DNA of 64,000 nucleotides, taken from positions 119,840 to 183,839 of the forward strand of contig SVSR01000001.1 of NCBI GenBank assembly GCA_015064205.1, written 5' to 3'. The position numbers and the translations under genes are program-made. Positions within the stretch are counted from its first letter, which is position 1; the number at the start of each line of letters is the position of its first letter. Below the pieces are notes generated by a model. That model was given only the letters and a program-made list of their open reading frames with translations. It was not told where the DNA came from and searched no databases. Origin of the DNA: Oscillospiraceae bacterium (lineage in GTDB: Bacteria; Bacillota; Clostridia; Oscillospirales; CAG-272). Below are positions 10,136 to 19,395 of this stretch, piece after piece.

Positions 10136-11032
10136 TTATTCGATATTCTGTATCTGCTCACGTATCTTTTCTAGCTCGCTTTTAACTTCAACAACAACAG
10201 ACGCAATGTCTGCATTGTTGCACTTTGATCCCGTTGTGTTTATCTCGCGGTTTATCTCCTGAAGCAGAAAATCTATCTTTCGGCCAACGGGAGTATTTTC
10301 TTCAAGAATCTTTTTAAAAGAGTCAAAATGGCAGTCGAGCCTTACCATTTCTTCGTCTATGGCAACTCTGTCGGCATATATTGCGCACTCTGTCAGTATG
10401 AGCGATTCGTTAAGCTCAACTCCCGAGTCTGCAATAGCCTGTCTGATCTTTGCTTCAAATCTTTCGCGGTAGTTTTCAATGTCCGTTTGTGAATACGCGG
10501 CTATCTTTTCTTTAAGCTTTTCGATCTTTGCAAGTTTTTGCAGAATATCAGCCTTTAGCTTTTCGCCCTCTTCTTCACGGGCGCGGATAAAGTCGGCAAT
10601 AGCAGCGTCAAGTGCGGGCTTTATTTCAAGCCATGCAAATTCTGCGTCTTCTTCTTTTTTTACAACCGTGAATAACTCTCTGTTTTGAGCAACTCTCATA
10701 GTGGAGATGTCGTCAACAAGGGAAAATTTATCTCTCAGTTTTTTCAGCGCGTTTATATAGCTCTCGGCATATCCTGCATCTATATCGATAGCGGTTTCGC
10801 CGTCTTCTGTAACCTCGACGCCGATATACACGTCAAGTTTGCCGCGGCTGATACCGCATTCGGATACGTATTTGCGCACGCGGTCTTCAAGAAAAGAGAA
10901 TATCCTCGATATTTTCACCGAGCAGTCGAGATATCGGTTGTTTACCGATTTAAGCTCCACGGTGATGTTTTTTGCGGGCGTGCATTGCACTTGTCTGGCA
11001 AACGCGGTCATGCTTCTTATCATGTCAACCAC
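10136..11032 (-). CDS. YicC/YloC family endoribonuclease
   Basis: MIRSMTAFAR N-terminus, ELKSVNNRYLD, C-terminal EINREINTTGSKCNNADIASVVVEVKSELEKIREQIQNIE; start may be the internal Met at about 11023. Confidence 0.93.
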   Translation of the reverse strand: MVDMIRSMTAFARQVQCTPAKNITVELKSVNNRYLDCSVKISRIFSFLEDRVRKYVSECGISRGKLDVYIGVEVTEDGETAIDIDAGYAESYINALKKLRDKFSLVDDISTMRVAQNRELFTVVKKEEDAEFAWLEIKPALDAAIADFIRAREEEGEKLKADILQKLAKIEKLKEKIAAYSQTDIENYRERFEAKIRQAIADSGVELNESLILTECAIYADRVAIDEEMVRLDCHFDSFKKILEENTPVGRKIDFLLQEINREINTTGSKCNNADIASVVVEVKSELEKIREQIQNIE

Positions 11033-11271
11033 CCCTTTAACTGTTTAATAAAGACTTATCTGCCAATACATCAGAAAGGCATATCTGTTCAAATATACAT
11101 TTTATCACAAATATGCTTATTTGTCAATGAAACTTAAACGATTTTGTACTAAAATAATTATATTAAATATATAGTTTATAATTAGAAATATGAAGACGGA
11201 AAGAAACATCAAGAGGCATGCTTCTTTTTGCTTTCTCATAAAATGGTATCATAACAACGCAGGAGCAGGGT

Positions 11272-11829
11272 ATGAAAATTGAAAAGTTAGCGCTTAGCGA
11301 CACCTGGCGTGTCGGTTCGAATTTGAACGTGACTGTAAAAATCACGTATATATATAGCGGCGAATACGAAAAGCTTGATGCAGTGAATCGGCGCATAGCA
11401 GAGAATCTGTCTGTTTACTTAAAAAACAAGCTTGATGATAATGTAAGCGGCAATATTGTCGCGCTTCTTACGCCAACGATTATGTATGTGGACGAAGAGA
11501 TTATAAGCATCAAGTATGATTTTACACAAACGTCAGACAGACGTATTCTTAACCATAAGCGCTTTTGTATAAACATGTTTTATAAGCAGGGGCTTCTTCT
11601 TTTGCCGCGCTTTATTGATGGGCGCAGACATATAAAAAGCGCATCTGAACTTTATCTCAAACGGGGAGAGGACGGAGAACTTCTTTGTGTTCCCGTAGTG
11701 CAAAGCCTGCAGGTAGGAACCGTTGTCGGCCGCAGAAGCGAGATCGACGCGTATTGCGACGGTCAGGTCCAAAAGGTGAAAATAAAAATTCCGCACTTTC
11801 TTAATGATAAGAAAGTGCGGAAAAAGTAA
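11272..11829 (+). CDS. Conserved hypothetical protein
   Basis: 185 aa ORF; ends between yicC (divergent) and nadA (convergent); no family recognised. Confidence 0.65.
   Translation: MKIEKLALSDTWRVGSNLNVTVKITYIYSGEYEKLDAVNRRIAENLSVYLKNKLDDNVSGNIVALLTPTIMYVDEEIISIKYDFTQTSDRRILNHKRFCINMFYKQGLLLLPRFIDGRRHIKSASELYLKRGEDGELLCVPVVQSLQVGTVVGRRSEIDAYCDGQVQKVKIKIPHFLNDKKVRKK
11791..11820 (-). terminator. Intrinsic terminator of nadA, located inside the convergent hypothetical CDS
   Basis: Perfect 12-bp stem CCGCACTTTCTT / AAGAAAGTGCGG with 6-nt loop; on the minus strand followed by AATTTTTATTTT. Confidence 0.85.
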
Positions 11830-11831
11830 TT

Positions 11832-12752
11832 TTACATACTTCCTAGCCTGTGCATCTCGTCAAGCGATTTCTTTGCAAGTCTTATAGTTTCATCGTCAAG
11901 GACGACCTCACACCGTTTCTTGCCGCTGACAGCATTGTAAACGTCAACAAGAGTTGTAAGTTTCATGTTTTCGCATACGCAGTTCTTGGAAAGAGCGTAG
12001 AAAAATTTATCCGGGCACATGTACTGAAGATGCTCTATGATACTGTTTTCCGTGCCGATTATAAATTCACTGCAGTCGCTCTTTTTGGCAAAATCCATTA
12101 TTTCCGTCGTGCTTCCTGCAAAATCCGCAAGCTTTGTAACCTCGCTTTTGCACTCGGGATGAACGAGCACAAGCGCGCCGGGATGAGCCGCTTTCGCTTT
12201 CTCAACGTCAGCAGGTGTGATGCGCATGTGTGTAGGGCATCCCCCGTTTATAAGCTTGATGTTTTTATCAGGCGCGCACTCTGCCACCCATGAGCCGAGA
12301 TTACAGTCGGGGATAAACAGAATGTTTTTATTTTCAATATTTTTGATTATCTTAACGGCGCTTGATGAGGTCACGCATACGTCGCATTCGCATTTGAGCG
12401 CCGCCGTTGTGTTTACGTATGCGGCAACTGCATAGTCGGGATATTTGGCTTTGAGTTCTCTTAGCTCTTGAACGCTGAGCTGTTCTGCCATGGGGCATCC
12501 TGCATCCTCGTGAGAGAGAAGAACCGTCTTTTCGGGTGAGAGAATCTTAACGGTTTCCGCCATAAAGCGAACTCCGCACATAAGCACGGTCTTCTGCTTT
12601 GCTGCTGCCGCTTTTTCGCTGAGTCCGTATGAGTCTCCTATGTAATCTGCAACTTCAAATATGTCGTGATTCTGATACGCATGAACAAGTATACATATGT
12701 CGTTTTCAGCCTTGAGCCTCAGTATCTCGTCCTTCATTTGTTGTACGGTCAT
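11832..12752 (-). CDS. nadA: Quinolinate synthase
   Basis: VHAYQNHDIFEVADYIGDSYGLSEKA, VMCGVRFMAETVKILSPEKTVLLSHEDAGCPMA, INGGCPTHMRI. Confidence 0.96.
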   Translation of the reverse strand: MTVQQMKDEILRLKAENDICILVHAYQNHDIFEVADYIGDSYGLSEKAAAAKQKTVLMCGVRFMAETVKILSPEKTVLLSHEDAGCPMAEQLSVQELRELKAKYPDYAVAAYVNTTAALKCECDVCVTSSSAVKIIKNIENKNILFIPDCNLGSWVAECAPDKNIKLINGGCPTHMRITPADVEKAKAAHPGALVLVHPECKSEVTKLADFAGSTTEIMDFAKKSDCSEFIIGTENSIIEHLQYMCPDKFFYALSKNCVCENMKLTTLVDVYNAVSGKKRCEVVLDDETIRLAKKSLDEMHRLGSM

Positions 12753-12793
12753 ATTATTGTCCTTTCATAATAAAGAAAAATAATGTTTTAAAA

Positions 12794-12830
12794 ATGCTGT
12801 CGCAAATAACAAAGTTAATTGCGACAGCAT
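12794..12830 (-). terminator. Intrinsic terminator downstream of pnp
   Basis: ATGCTGTCGCAA / TTGCGACAGCAT, 12-bp stem; minus strand followed by TTTTTAAAAC. Confidence 0.85.
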
Positions 12831-12850
12831 CGGGTTTTTACTTTTCTCTA

Positions 12851-14932
12851 TTAAAGAGCGTCTTTTCTTGAAAGATTGTATCTGCCCTTTTCGTCTGTGC
12901 CGAGGAATTTAACTCTCATTGTGTCGCCCTCTTCACAAATGTCTTCAACTCTTTCTGTACGCTTGTTGTCAAGCTTAGAGATGTGAACAAGGCCTTCCTT
13001 GCCGGGAGCTATCTCAACAAAAGCACCGATCGGGATTATTCTTGTTACAACACCCTCGTATATCTCTCCAACAACGGGTTCAAATACGATAGCGTCGATG
13101 ATCTGCTTTGCTGCAAGAGCGCTGTCGCGGTTGATAGCTGCGATGAATACGCTGCCGTCGTCGTTGATGTCGATCTTAGCGCCTGTATCGGCAACTATCT
13201 TCTGGATAACCTTTCCGCCGCTTCCGATAACCTCACGGATCTTTTCGGGATCTATTGTCATAGAGATCATCTTGGGAGCATATTCGGAAACCTCTTCGCG
13301 CGGCTTTTCAATAGCCTTGAGGATAATTTCGTCTATGATATAGTCACGGCCCTTGTGTGTTGTTTCAAGAGCGTTTTTGATGATTTCGGGTGTAAGACCG
13401 TCGATCTTGAGGTCCATCTGAATGGATGTGATACCCTTGTGAGTACCTGCAACCTTGAAGTCCATGTCACCGAAGAAGTCTTCAACGCCCTGAATGTCGA
13501 TCATTGTCATCCAGCGTTCACCCTCGGTGATAAGACCGCAGGAGATACCTGCAACGGGAGCTTTTATCGGTACACCTGCATCCATAAGTGCGAGTGTTGA
13601 GCCGCAAACGGATGCCTGTGATGTTGAACCGTTAGAGGATACAACTTCTGATACGCATCTGATAGCGTAGGGGAATTCTTCAACAGAGGGAAGTACGGGG
13701 ATGAGCGAGCGCTCTGCAAGCGCACCGTGACCAATCTCACGTCTTCCGGGGCTGCGTACTGCCTTTGCTTCACCAACTGAGTAGCCGGGCATGTTGTAGT
13801 GGTGCATATATCTCTTTGAGGTTTCTTCGTCTATACCGTCGAGCATCTGAGCGTCGCTCATTGTGCCGAGAGTTGCAACTGTGAGAACCTGAGTCTGCCC
13901 GCGTGTGAAAAGTCCGCTTCCGTGCGTTCTGGGAAGAAGGCCTGTTTCGGCCGCCAGAGGACGGATCTCGTCAAGACGTCTGCCGTCAACGCGCTTGCCG
14001 TCGTCAAGAAGCCAACGGCGAACAACGAATTTCTGAATCTTATAGATGATCTCAGCGATCTCAACCTGATTTTCGCCTTCGGGATCGAACTTTTCGTTAA
14101 CCTTATCGGATACAACGAGCATACGTTCATCACGTACAGTCTTATCATCTGTATCCATAGCGTACTTAACGTCGTCTATGATATATTCCTTGATCTGTTC
14201 AAAGAGATCGTGGTCAACGTCGCAAGAGGGATAGTCAAATTTCGGCTTGCCTACTTCTGCAACGATTTCGTTTATAAACCTGATAAGGCCCTTTATTTCA
14301 GCGTGAGCTATCATGATAGCTTCATACATAGCCTCGTCGGACACCTCGTTAGCGCCTGCTTCGATCATAACGACCTTCTTTTCGCTTGCCGCAACGGTGA
14401 GCTGGAGGTCGCTCTGTGCACGTTCTTCAAGTGTGGGGTTGATAACAAACTGACCGTCTATCATACCCATAAATGCACCGCCGATAGGTCCGTTCCACGG
14501 AATGTCAGAGATAGAAAGGGCGATGGACGCGCCGATCATAGCTGTGATTTCAGGAGAACAGTCGGGATCAACAGACATAACCGTAAGGTTAAGGTTAACG
14601 TCATTTCTCAGGTCCTTAGGAAAGAGAGGACGAACAGGTCTGTCGATAACACGGGACGTAAGGATAGCCTTTTCGCTGGGCTTGCCTTCTCTCTTGAGAT
14701 AACCGCCGGGAATTCTGCCAACCGAGTACATTCTTTCTTCAAAGTCAACAGACAAGGGAAGAAAGTCGATGCCGTCACGCGGCTTTGCGGACGCTGTTGC
14801 CGTTGCTAAAATAGCAGTGTCGCCATAGCGAACGAGCGCGCTTCCGTTTGCAAGGCCTGCGATCTTACCTGTTTCTACAACGAGGGGACGGCCTGCATAG
14901 GTGTAGTTAAAAACTTTGTAATTTGGAAACAT
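12851..14932 (-). CDS. pnp: Polyribonucleotide nucleotidyltransferase (PNPase)
   Basis: 693 aa; DFLPLSVDFEERMYSVGRIPGGYLKREGKPSEKAILTSRVIDRPVRPLFP, KH motif IGSGGKVIQKI and S1 domain. Confidence 0.98.
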   Translation of the reverse strand: MFPNYKVFNYTYAGRPLVVETGKIAGLANGSALVRYGDTAILATATASAKPRDGIDFLPLSVDFEERMYSVGRIPGGYLKREGKPSEKAILTSRVIDRPVRPLFPKDLRNDVNLNLTVMSVDPDCSPEITAMIGASIALSISDIPWNGPIGGAFMGMIDGQFVINPTLEERAQSDLQLTVAASEKKVVMIEAGANEVSDEAMYEAIMIAHAEIKGLIRFINEIVAEVGKPKFDYPSCDVDHDLFEQIKEYIIDDVKYAMDTDDKTVRDERMLVVSDKVNEKFDPEGENQVEIAEIIYKIQKFVVRRWLLDDGKRVDGRRLDEIRPLAAETGLLPRTHGSGLFTRGQTQVLTVATLGTMSDAQMLDGIDEETSKRYMHHYNMPGYSVGEAKAVRSPGRREIGHGALAERSLIPVLPSVEEFPYAIRCVSEVVSSNGSTSQASVCGSTLALMDAGVPIKAPVAGISCGLITEGERWMTMIDIQGVEDFFGDMDFKVAGTHKGITSIQMDLKIDGLTPEIIKNALETTHKGRDYIIDEIILKAIEKPREEVSEYAPKMISMTIDPEKIREVIGSGGKVIQKIVADTGAKIDINDDGSVFIAAINRDSALAAKQIIDAIVFEPVVGEIYEGVVTRIIPIGAFVEIAPGKEGLVHISKLDNKRTERVEDICEEGDTMRVKFLGTDEKGRYNLSRKDAL

Positions 14933-15065
14933 TTTTTGCTCCTTAAATTTATATATTTACGGCGTATTTCCTGCTCTTTAGCACTTAAATACGCAACAAA
15001 AGCCTTTTGATGCATATTTAACTGCTAAAGCCTTGGAACATGTCCGCATTTAACGATAATAATTC

Positions 15066-15103
15066 AAGCCGTAACCCGAAAGAAAGCATTAGGGTTACGG
15101 CTT
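15066..15103 (-). terminator. Stable hairpin in the rpsO-pnp intergenic region (terminator or processing hairpin)
   Basis: AAGCCGTAACCC / GGGTTACGGCTT 12-bp perfect stem just after the rpsO stop; U-tract is weak (GAATTATTATC). Confidence 0.6.
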
Positions 15104-15111
15104 GGGGCATT

Positions 15112-15378
15112 TTACTTTCTTATACCGAGCTTTTCGATAATTGCGCGGTAACGCATGATATCTTTCTTTGCAAGGTAGCCAAGAAGACTTCTTCTGTGTC
15201 CGACCATTTTAAGAAGACCGCGACGGCTGTGATGGTCCTTCGGGTTGTTCTTAAGATGAGCGTTAAGAGAGTTGATGCGGTTTGTGAGAATAGCTATCTG
15301 AACTTCAGGGGAACCTGTGTCTGTGTCGTGAAGCTTGTTCTCTGTGATGATTTGCTGTTTTTCGTCTTTGAGTAACAT
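15112..15378 (-). CDS. rpsO: 30S ribosomal protein S15
   Basis: 88 aa; [50 protein letters not shown]. Confidence 0.98.
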   Translation of the reverse strand: MLLKDEKQQIITENKLHDTDTGSPEVQIAILTNRINSLNAHLKNNPKDHHSRRGLLKMVGHRRSLLGYLAKKDIMRYRAIIEKLGIRK

Positions 15379-15620
15379 GATTTCACCTCATATTAAAATT
15401 TATTTGTTACCGTATACACAGCAAGCGGCGGGTGAAACAGCATCTGCTCTTTATTCCGCAAACCGAGTAAACGGTACATTCGGAGTGTATTATACCACAG
15501 TTTTCTTCTTTTGTAAAGAGATTTTTGAAAAATATTGTAAATTTTTTAAAGCCGAAGAAAAATCAAAAAAAGGCTTGACAAGTAATAAAAGGCATGGTAT
15601 AATGTTTGAGCACGAAAAAA

Positions 15621-15696
15621 GCGCCACTAGCTCAGTGGATAGAGTGCCCGGCTACGAACCGGTAGGTCGCAGGTTCGAATCCTGCGTGGCGCGCCA
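15621..15696 (+). tRNA. tRNA-Arg (anticodon ACG)
   Basis: Cloverleaf GCGCCAC...GTGGCGC; anticodon loop CTACGAA; T-loop GGTTCGAATCC; encoded CCA. Confidence 0.95.
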
Positions 15697-15697
15697 A

Positions 15698-15742
15698 AAA
15701 GAAAATCCTGTTGACGTATGTCTGCAGGATTTTCTTTTTGTA
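15698..15742 (+). terminator. Terminator of tRNA-Arg
   Basis: AAAGAAAATCCTG ... CAGGATTTTCTTTTTG. Confidence 0.75.
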
Positions 15743-15858
15743 TTATTCATTCTTCAGTATTCATCATTCATTCGACAGAATGATGAAGCCGCTTAACTGA
15801 TAAATAATATAAGGTCTGGTGCATAGGCTTTAATACCATTATTACTATTAATAAATAA

Positions 15859-15880
15859 CCCCCACTCATATGAATGGGGG
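15859..15880 (-). terminator. Terminator of the 15897-18008 gene
   Basis: CCCCCACTCATATGAATGGGGG hairpin; minus strand followed by TTATTTATTA. Confidence 0.6.
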
Positions 15881-15896
15881 ATTTGTTTTGCTTTAT

Positions 15897-18008
15897 TTAT
15901 TCTGCCGATCCGTCCCAGCCTCTTGCTTCTTCTTCGGTTTCAAAGAAGCCTATCGATGAGATGTACATACGCGCATTTGGGTCATCGTTTCCCATAAAGG
16001 GATATATACGCCACTGCCTTATCGTATTATTCTGCCATTTCGTGCCGTCTGAGAACGGCAGATCCTTCAGATCAAATATTGCCTGATTCCACTCTCCGCT
16101 CTTATAATCGAGTTTTTCGTTTATCGTTGCAGTTTTAAGATCGCTTACAGAAAGAGGAAACATATCCTTTGATGCATAGAACTGTATATACTTTGGTGCA
16201 TATTCGCTCTTGCGGTAAGTGTAGTTGACAACAAGATATCTGTACTTGCTTCCGTCAAGTGATGGGTTATAATGATCTGCGTTCCACTGATAATAGTTGA
16301 AATCGAGATAACCCTGTGTGTAACCGTCAAGAAGCGAGATCTTTACGCAGTCACGGTCCAGATACGTTGTTCTTTCCATGTCTATACCAAAGTACTTTTC
16401 ATATTTGCCTGTGAGCGGGTTTACAATGTCAGATTTTGCAAACGCATTGTGAAACTGAGTGCCGGGGTCGCCTTCGTACATCATATCGTCAACAGAGAAT
16501 AGAGCTTTTCCGCCGGGGGTTGGAGCGCTGAACGTTGCCGGAGTGTCGGGTATTACAGTGTCTGACGCCTTTGTGCCGGGATCGAATGCAACGGCTTCGC
16601 TTCTTGTGCTGAAAAATCCGAATCCTGCTATATAGCATTCAGCGTTAGCAGCCTTGTTGCCCTCAAATAAGTGTATTCTGAACTGACGCATAGTATTTTC
16701 ATGCCACTTTGTTCCGTCAGAAAATACCGTGTCGCCAAGGTATATAATTGCTTCATTCCATTTGCCGTAATTGTTTTCGATCGTGTTTATGTTAGTTGCA
16801 TTCTGAAGCGCTTCGCCTTGAGGGTAAACGTCCTTTGAGCCAAATACCTTCATCGTTTTTATAGAGCTTGCAGGAGCATTGTACGAATATTTTATTTTAA
16901 GCCATCTTGCCTTTGAACCGTCAAGTGATGGCTGATAGTAACCGCAGTCATACTGATAGTAGTTAAAATCAAAGTATCCCTGAGTATATCCGTCGAGAAG
17001 CGATACCTTTACGCAGTCAAGGCCCAGGTACTCTGCGCGCTCGGTCTTAACTCCGAAGAATGATTCGTATCCGCCGATTGTGGGGCTCCATACGTCGGGC
17101 TTGGCTATCGCATTATGAAATGCTGTGCCGGGGTCTCCGGGGTACATTATTTCATCGGCTGTGAACACTCTGTTTCCGCCGCCAAGGGGAGCATCATATC
17201 TTATGGGAGCAGTTTTGCTCCATATTGCATATAGAGATATATTTTCGTTCAGCTTCAAAGATGCGCCGGGCAGATATTTTATTTCGCCGCCGGGCGCCGT
17301 CGCCCATCCGAGGAAATAATGACCGTCTTTCTTTGGAACAGTATCAGGTATTTTCGGAGCCTCTCCGTATTTTTTTGTTATCTTCTTGGGAACGTTTGCG
17401 GCGCCGTCTGCTTTGAACGTAATAGTGAACTTCTGATTCATAAGCTTGTAGTTAGGCCTTAAAATCAGCACAACACTTTCTCTGTTTGCAAACGTCATAT
17501 GAAGATTTACCGCTTCCTTTTGATAAACACCGCCCATTCCGCTTCCGATTTCAGGGTCATAGATATTTCCCATGATCATTTCGGTTTTATTTATCATTAT
17601 ACCAACGGAATATATAGTCTTGTTGTAATCACGGTAGAATATAAGGTCGCCCGGCTGAATTTCACGGGACGTTACTTTTTTTGCACCCAAATCATTTACT
17701 AAAGTTTTATAAAGAATATCAGGGCTTGCTTCATCGGGTATTATTTCTTTGGGTATTCCTGCAAGTCTTGCAGCGTCGCCCACAAAATAAGTGGTCCAGT
17801 TAACGTTATAGTAAAGATCCTTGGTTGTTTTTCCAATCTGTGCTTTTGCGGCAGCAACTATATTGCGTGAGGCAACGCTTGCTTGCTTGAAATCGGTATT
17901 ATAGTATTGCAAGTGTGGCTTTATTGCATGTGCATGGCATAACATTAGTGTGAACATTATGCATATGATTGCGGCGGCAGTCAAAATTTTTGTTATGATT
18001 TTCTTCAT
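15897..18008 (-). CDS. Secreted multidomain protein: signal peptide, degenerate NlpC/P60-CHAP-like domain, InlB B-repeat-like (Flg_new) domain, two tandem copies of a C-terminal beta-sandwich-like module
   Basis: 703 aa; N-terminal hydrophobic signal; NWTTYFVGDAARLAGIPKEI...PGDLIFYRDYNKTIYSVGIM; TFKADGAANVPKKITKKYGEAPKIPDTVPKKDGHYFLGWATAPGGE...LYAIW; internal repeats both containing PGDPGT/EGDPGT, DCVK(V/I)SLLDGYTQGY(F/L)DFNYYQ and FSDGTKW. Confidence 0.8.
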   Translation of the reverse strand: MKKIITKILTAAAIICIMFTLMLCHAHAIKPHLQYYNTDFKQASVASRNIVAAAKAQIGKTTKDLYYNVNWTTYFVGDAARLAGIPKEIIPDEASPDILYKTLVNDLGAKKVTSREIQPGDLIFYRDYNKTIYSVGIMINKTEMIMGNIYDPEIGSGMGGVYQKEAVNLHMTFANRESVVLILRPNYKLMNQKFTITFKADGAANVPKKITKKYGEAPKIPDTVPKKDGHYFLGWATAPGGEIKYLPGASLKLNENISLYAIWSKTAPIRYDAPLGGGNRVFTADEIMYPGDPGTAFHNAIAKPDVWSPTIGGYESFFGVKTERAEYLGLDCVKVSLLDGYTQGYFDFNYYQYDCGYYQPSLDGSKARWLKIKYSYNAPASSIKTMKVFGSKDVYPQGEALQNATNINTIENNYGKWNEAIIYLGDTVFSDGTKWHENTMRQFRIHLFEGNKAANAECYIAGFGFFSTRSEAVAFDPGTKASDTVIPDTPATFSAPTPGGKALFSVDDMMYEGDPGTQFHNAFAKSDIVNPLTGKYEKYFGIDMERTTYLDRDCVKISLLDGYTQGYLDFNYYQWNADHYNPSLDGSKYRYLVVNYTYRKSEYAPKYIQFYASKDMFPLSVSDLKTATINEKLDYKSGEWNQAIFDLKDLPFSDGTKWQNNTIRQWRIYPFMGNDDPNARMYISSIGFFETEEEARGWDGSAE

Positions 18009-18295
18009 AGTTATTGCCCTCCTCGGGAATAGATTAGTTGTTGTTTACTGTAATATATTATAGCACTCAAACTATTTTATGTCAATGTAATTGCACGCAG
18101 CAAAAGGATTTTTGTACGTTTCAACAATCATGAAACGCTAAAATTGGAAAACCGTCCAAAATATTAGGGGGAATATGTTGTTTTTATAATGTGTAATGTG
18201 CTGTTAGCTCTTGCAAAATTTATGTAAATGTAGTATCATATTAAATAGCGGCGGTCATCTGACTGCTTTTATACCTTGTTTTTGAGGAGCATATA

Positions 18296-19291
18296 ATGAA
18301 AATTGCAATACTTGGAACGGGAAGCTGGGGCAGTGCTATTGCTCAGGTACTTGCCGACAACTCTAATGAAGTTATAATGTACGGCATTGAAAAAAGCGAG
18401 ATCGACGATATAAATGCCGGATACAATAAGAAATATTTCGGCGACCTTGTTCTTGCAAAGGGAATAAGCGCAACAAGTGATCTGAGCTTTGCGCTTGATG
18501 GGGCCAAGCTTCTGGTGATAGCCGTGCCCACAAAATTTGTGTCAAGCGTACTTGAATCGGCGCGCCCTTATATAGGCAAAGACATGCTTGTTGTAAACGT
18601 GAGCAAGGGATTTGACCCGAATACCAACAACCGTATGTCAGATACGGTGCGCAGAGTTATAGGCGATATTGTAACAACCCCCGTCGTATCGGTTATAGGA
18701 CCGAGCCATGCGGAGGAGGTAATACTTCGCAGGCTCACATCTCTTTGCGCGGTGTCGGTTGATGCATCTGCCGCGCGCAGAGTACAGGAGATATTCTCAA
18801 ATAATTATATAAGACTGTATGTGAACACCGATGAGATCGGCGCCGAGTACGGCTCTGCCATGAAAAACGTTATTGCGCTTGCTTCGGGCATGCTCGTCGG
18901 TCAGGGCTTTGGTGATAATGCAAAAGCGGCGCTTGTAACACGCGGACTTGCCGAGATGACAAGATATACGCTTGCAAAGGGCGGAGACGCTAAAACTCTG
19001 ATGGGACTTACGGGAGTGGGCGACCTTGTTGTAACCTGCTTCAGCGAGCACTCAAGGAACTATCAGGCGGGGCTTTATATAGGCAAGGAAAACGGCACTA
19101 AGGAGTTTTTCGAAAAAAATCAGAAAACGGTAGAGGGAATATATTCCTGCAAGGTAGTATATGAAGACCTTGCAAATTATGATTTTGAAATGCCCATAAC
19201 GAGTGAACTCTATAAAATCCTTTATAAAAACAAACGTCCGTCAGATGCGCTTGGCGACATAATGTCGAGGCCTCTTAAGGACGAAAACTAA
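18296..19291 (+). CDS. gpsA: NAD(P)H-dependent glycerol-3-phosphate dehydrogenase
   Basis: MKIAILGTGSWGSAIAQVLADN, VIGPSHAEEV, KNVIALASGMLVGQGFGDNAKAALVTRGLAEM, GLTGVGDLVVTCFSEHSRN. Confidence 0.96.
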   Translation: MKIAILGTGSWGSAIAQVLADNSNEVIMYGIEKSEIDDINAGYNKKYFGDLVLAKGISATSDLSFALDGAKLLVIAVPTKFVSSVLESARPYIGKDMLVVNVSKGFDPNTNNRMSDTVRRVIGDIVTTPVVSVIGPSHAEEVILRRLTSLCAVSVDASAARRVQEIFSNNYIRLYVNTDEIGAEYGSAMKNVIALASGMLVGQGFGDNAKAALVTRGLAEMTRYTLAKGGDAKTLMGLTGVGDLVVTCFSEHSRNYQAGLYIGKENGTKEFFEKNQKTVEGIYSCKVVYEDLANYDFEMPITSELYKILYKNKRPSDALGDIMSRPLKDEN

Positions 19292-19395
19292 AAATAAAAA
19301 AGAGTGAGTGTTTTTAAATATTCATACGAATAAGGATTGGCTCGAAAAAACAAAGCCTGTCCCGATATTGTGAAAAACAGCTCTTGACATAGGAG

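Noticed and set aside
13922-14809. 295-aa + strand ORF inside pnp
   Set aside because: Antisense shadow of a highly conserved PNPase frame; no ribosome-binding site or family features.
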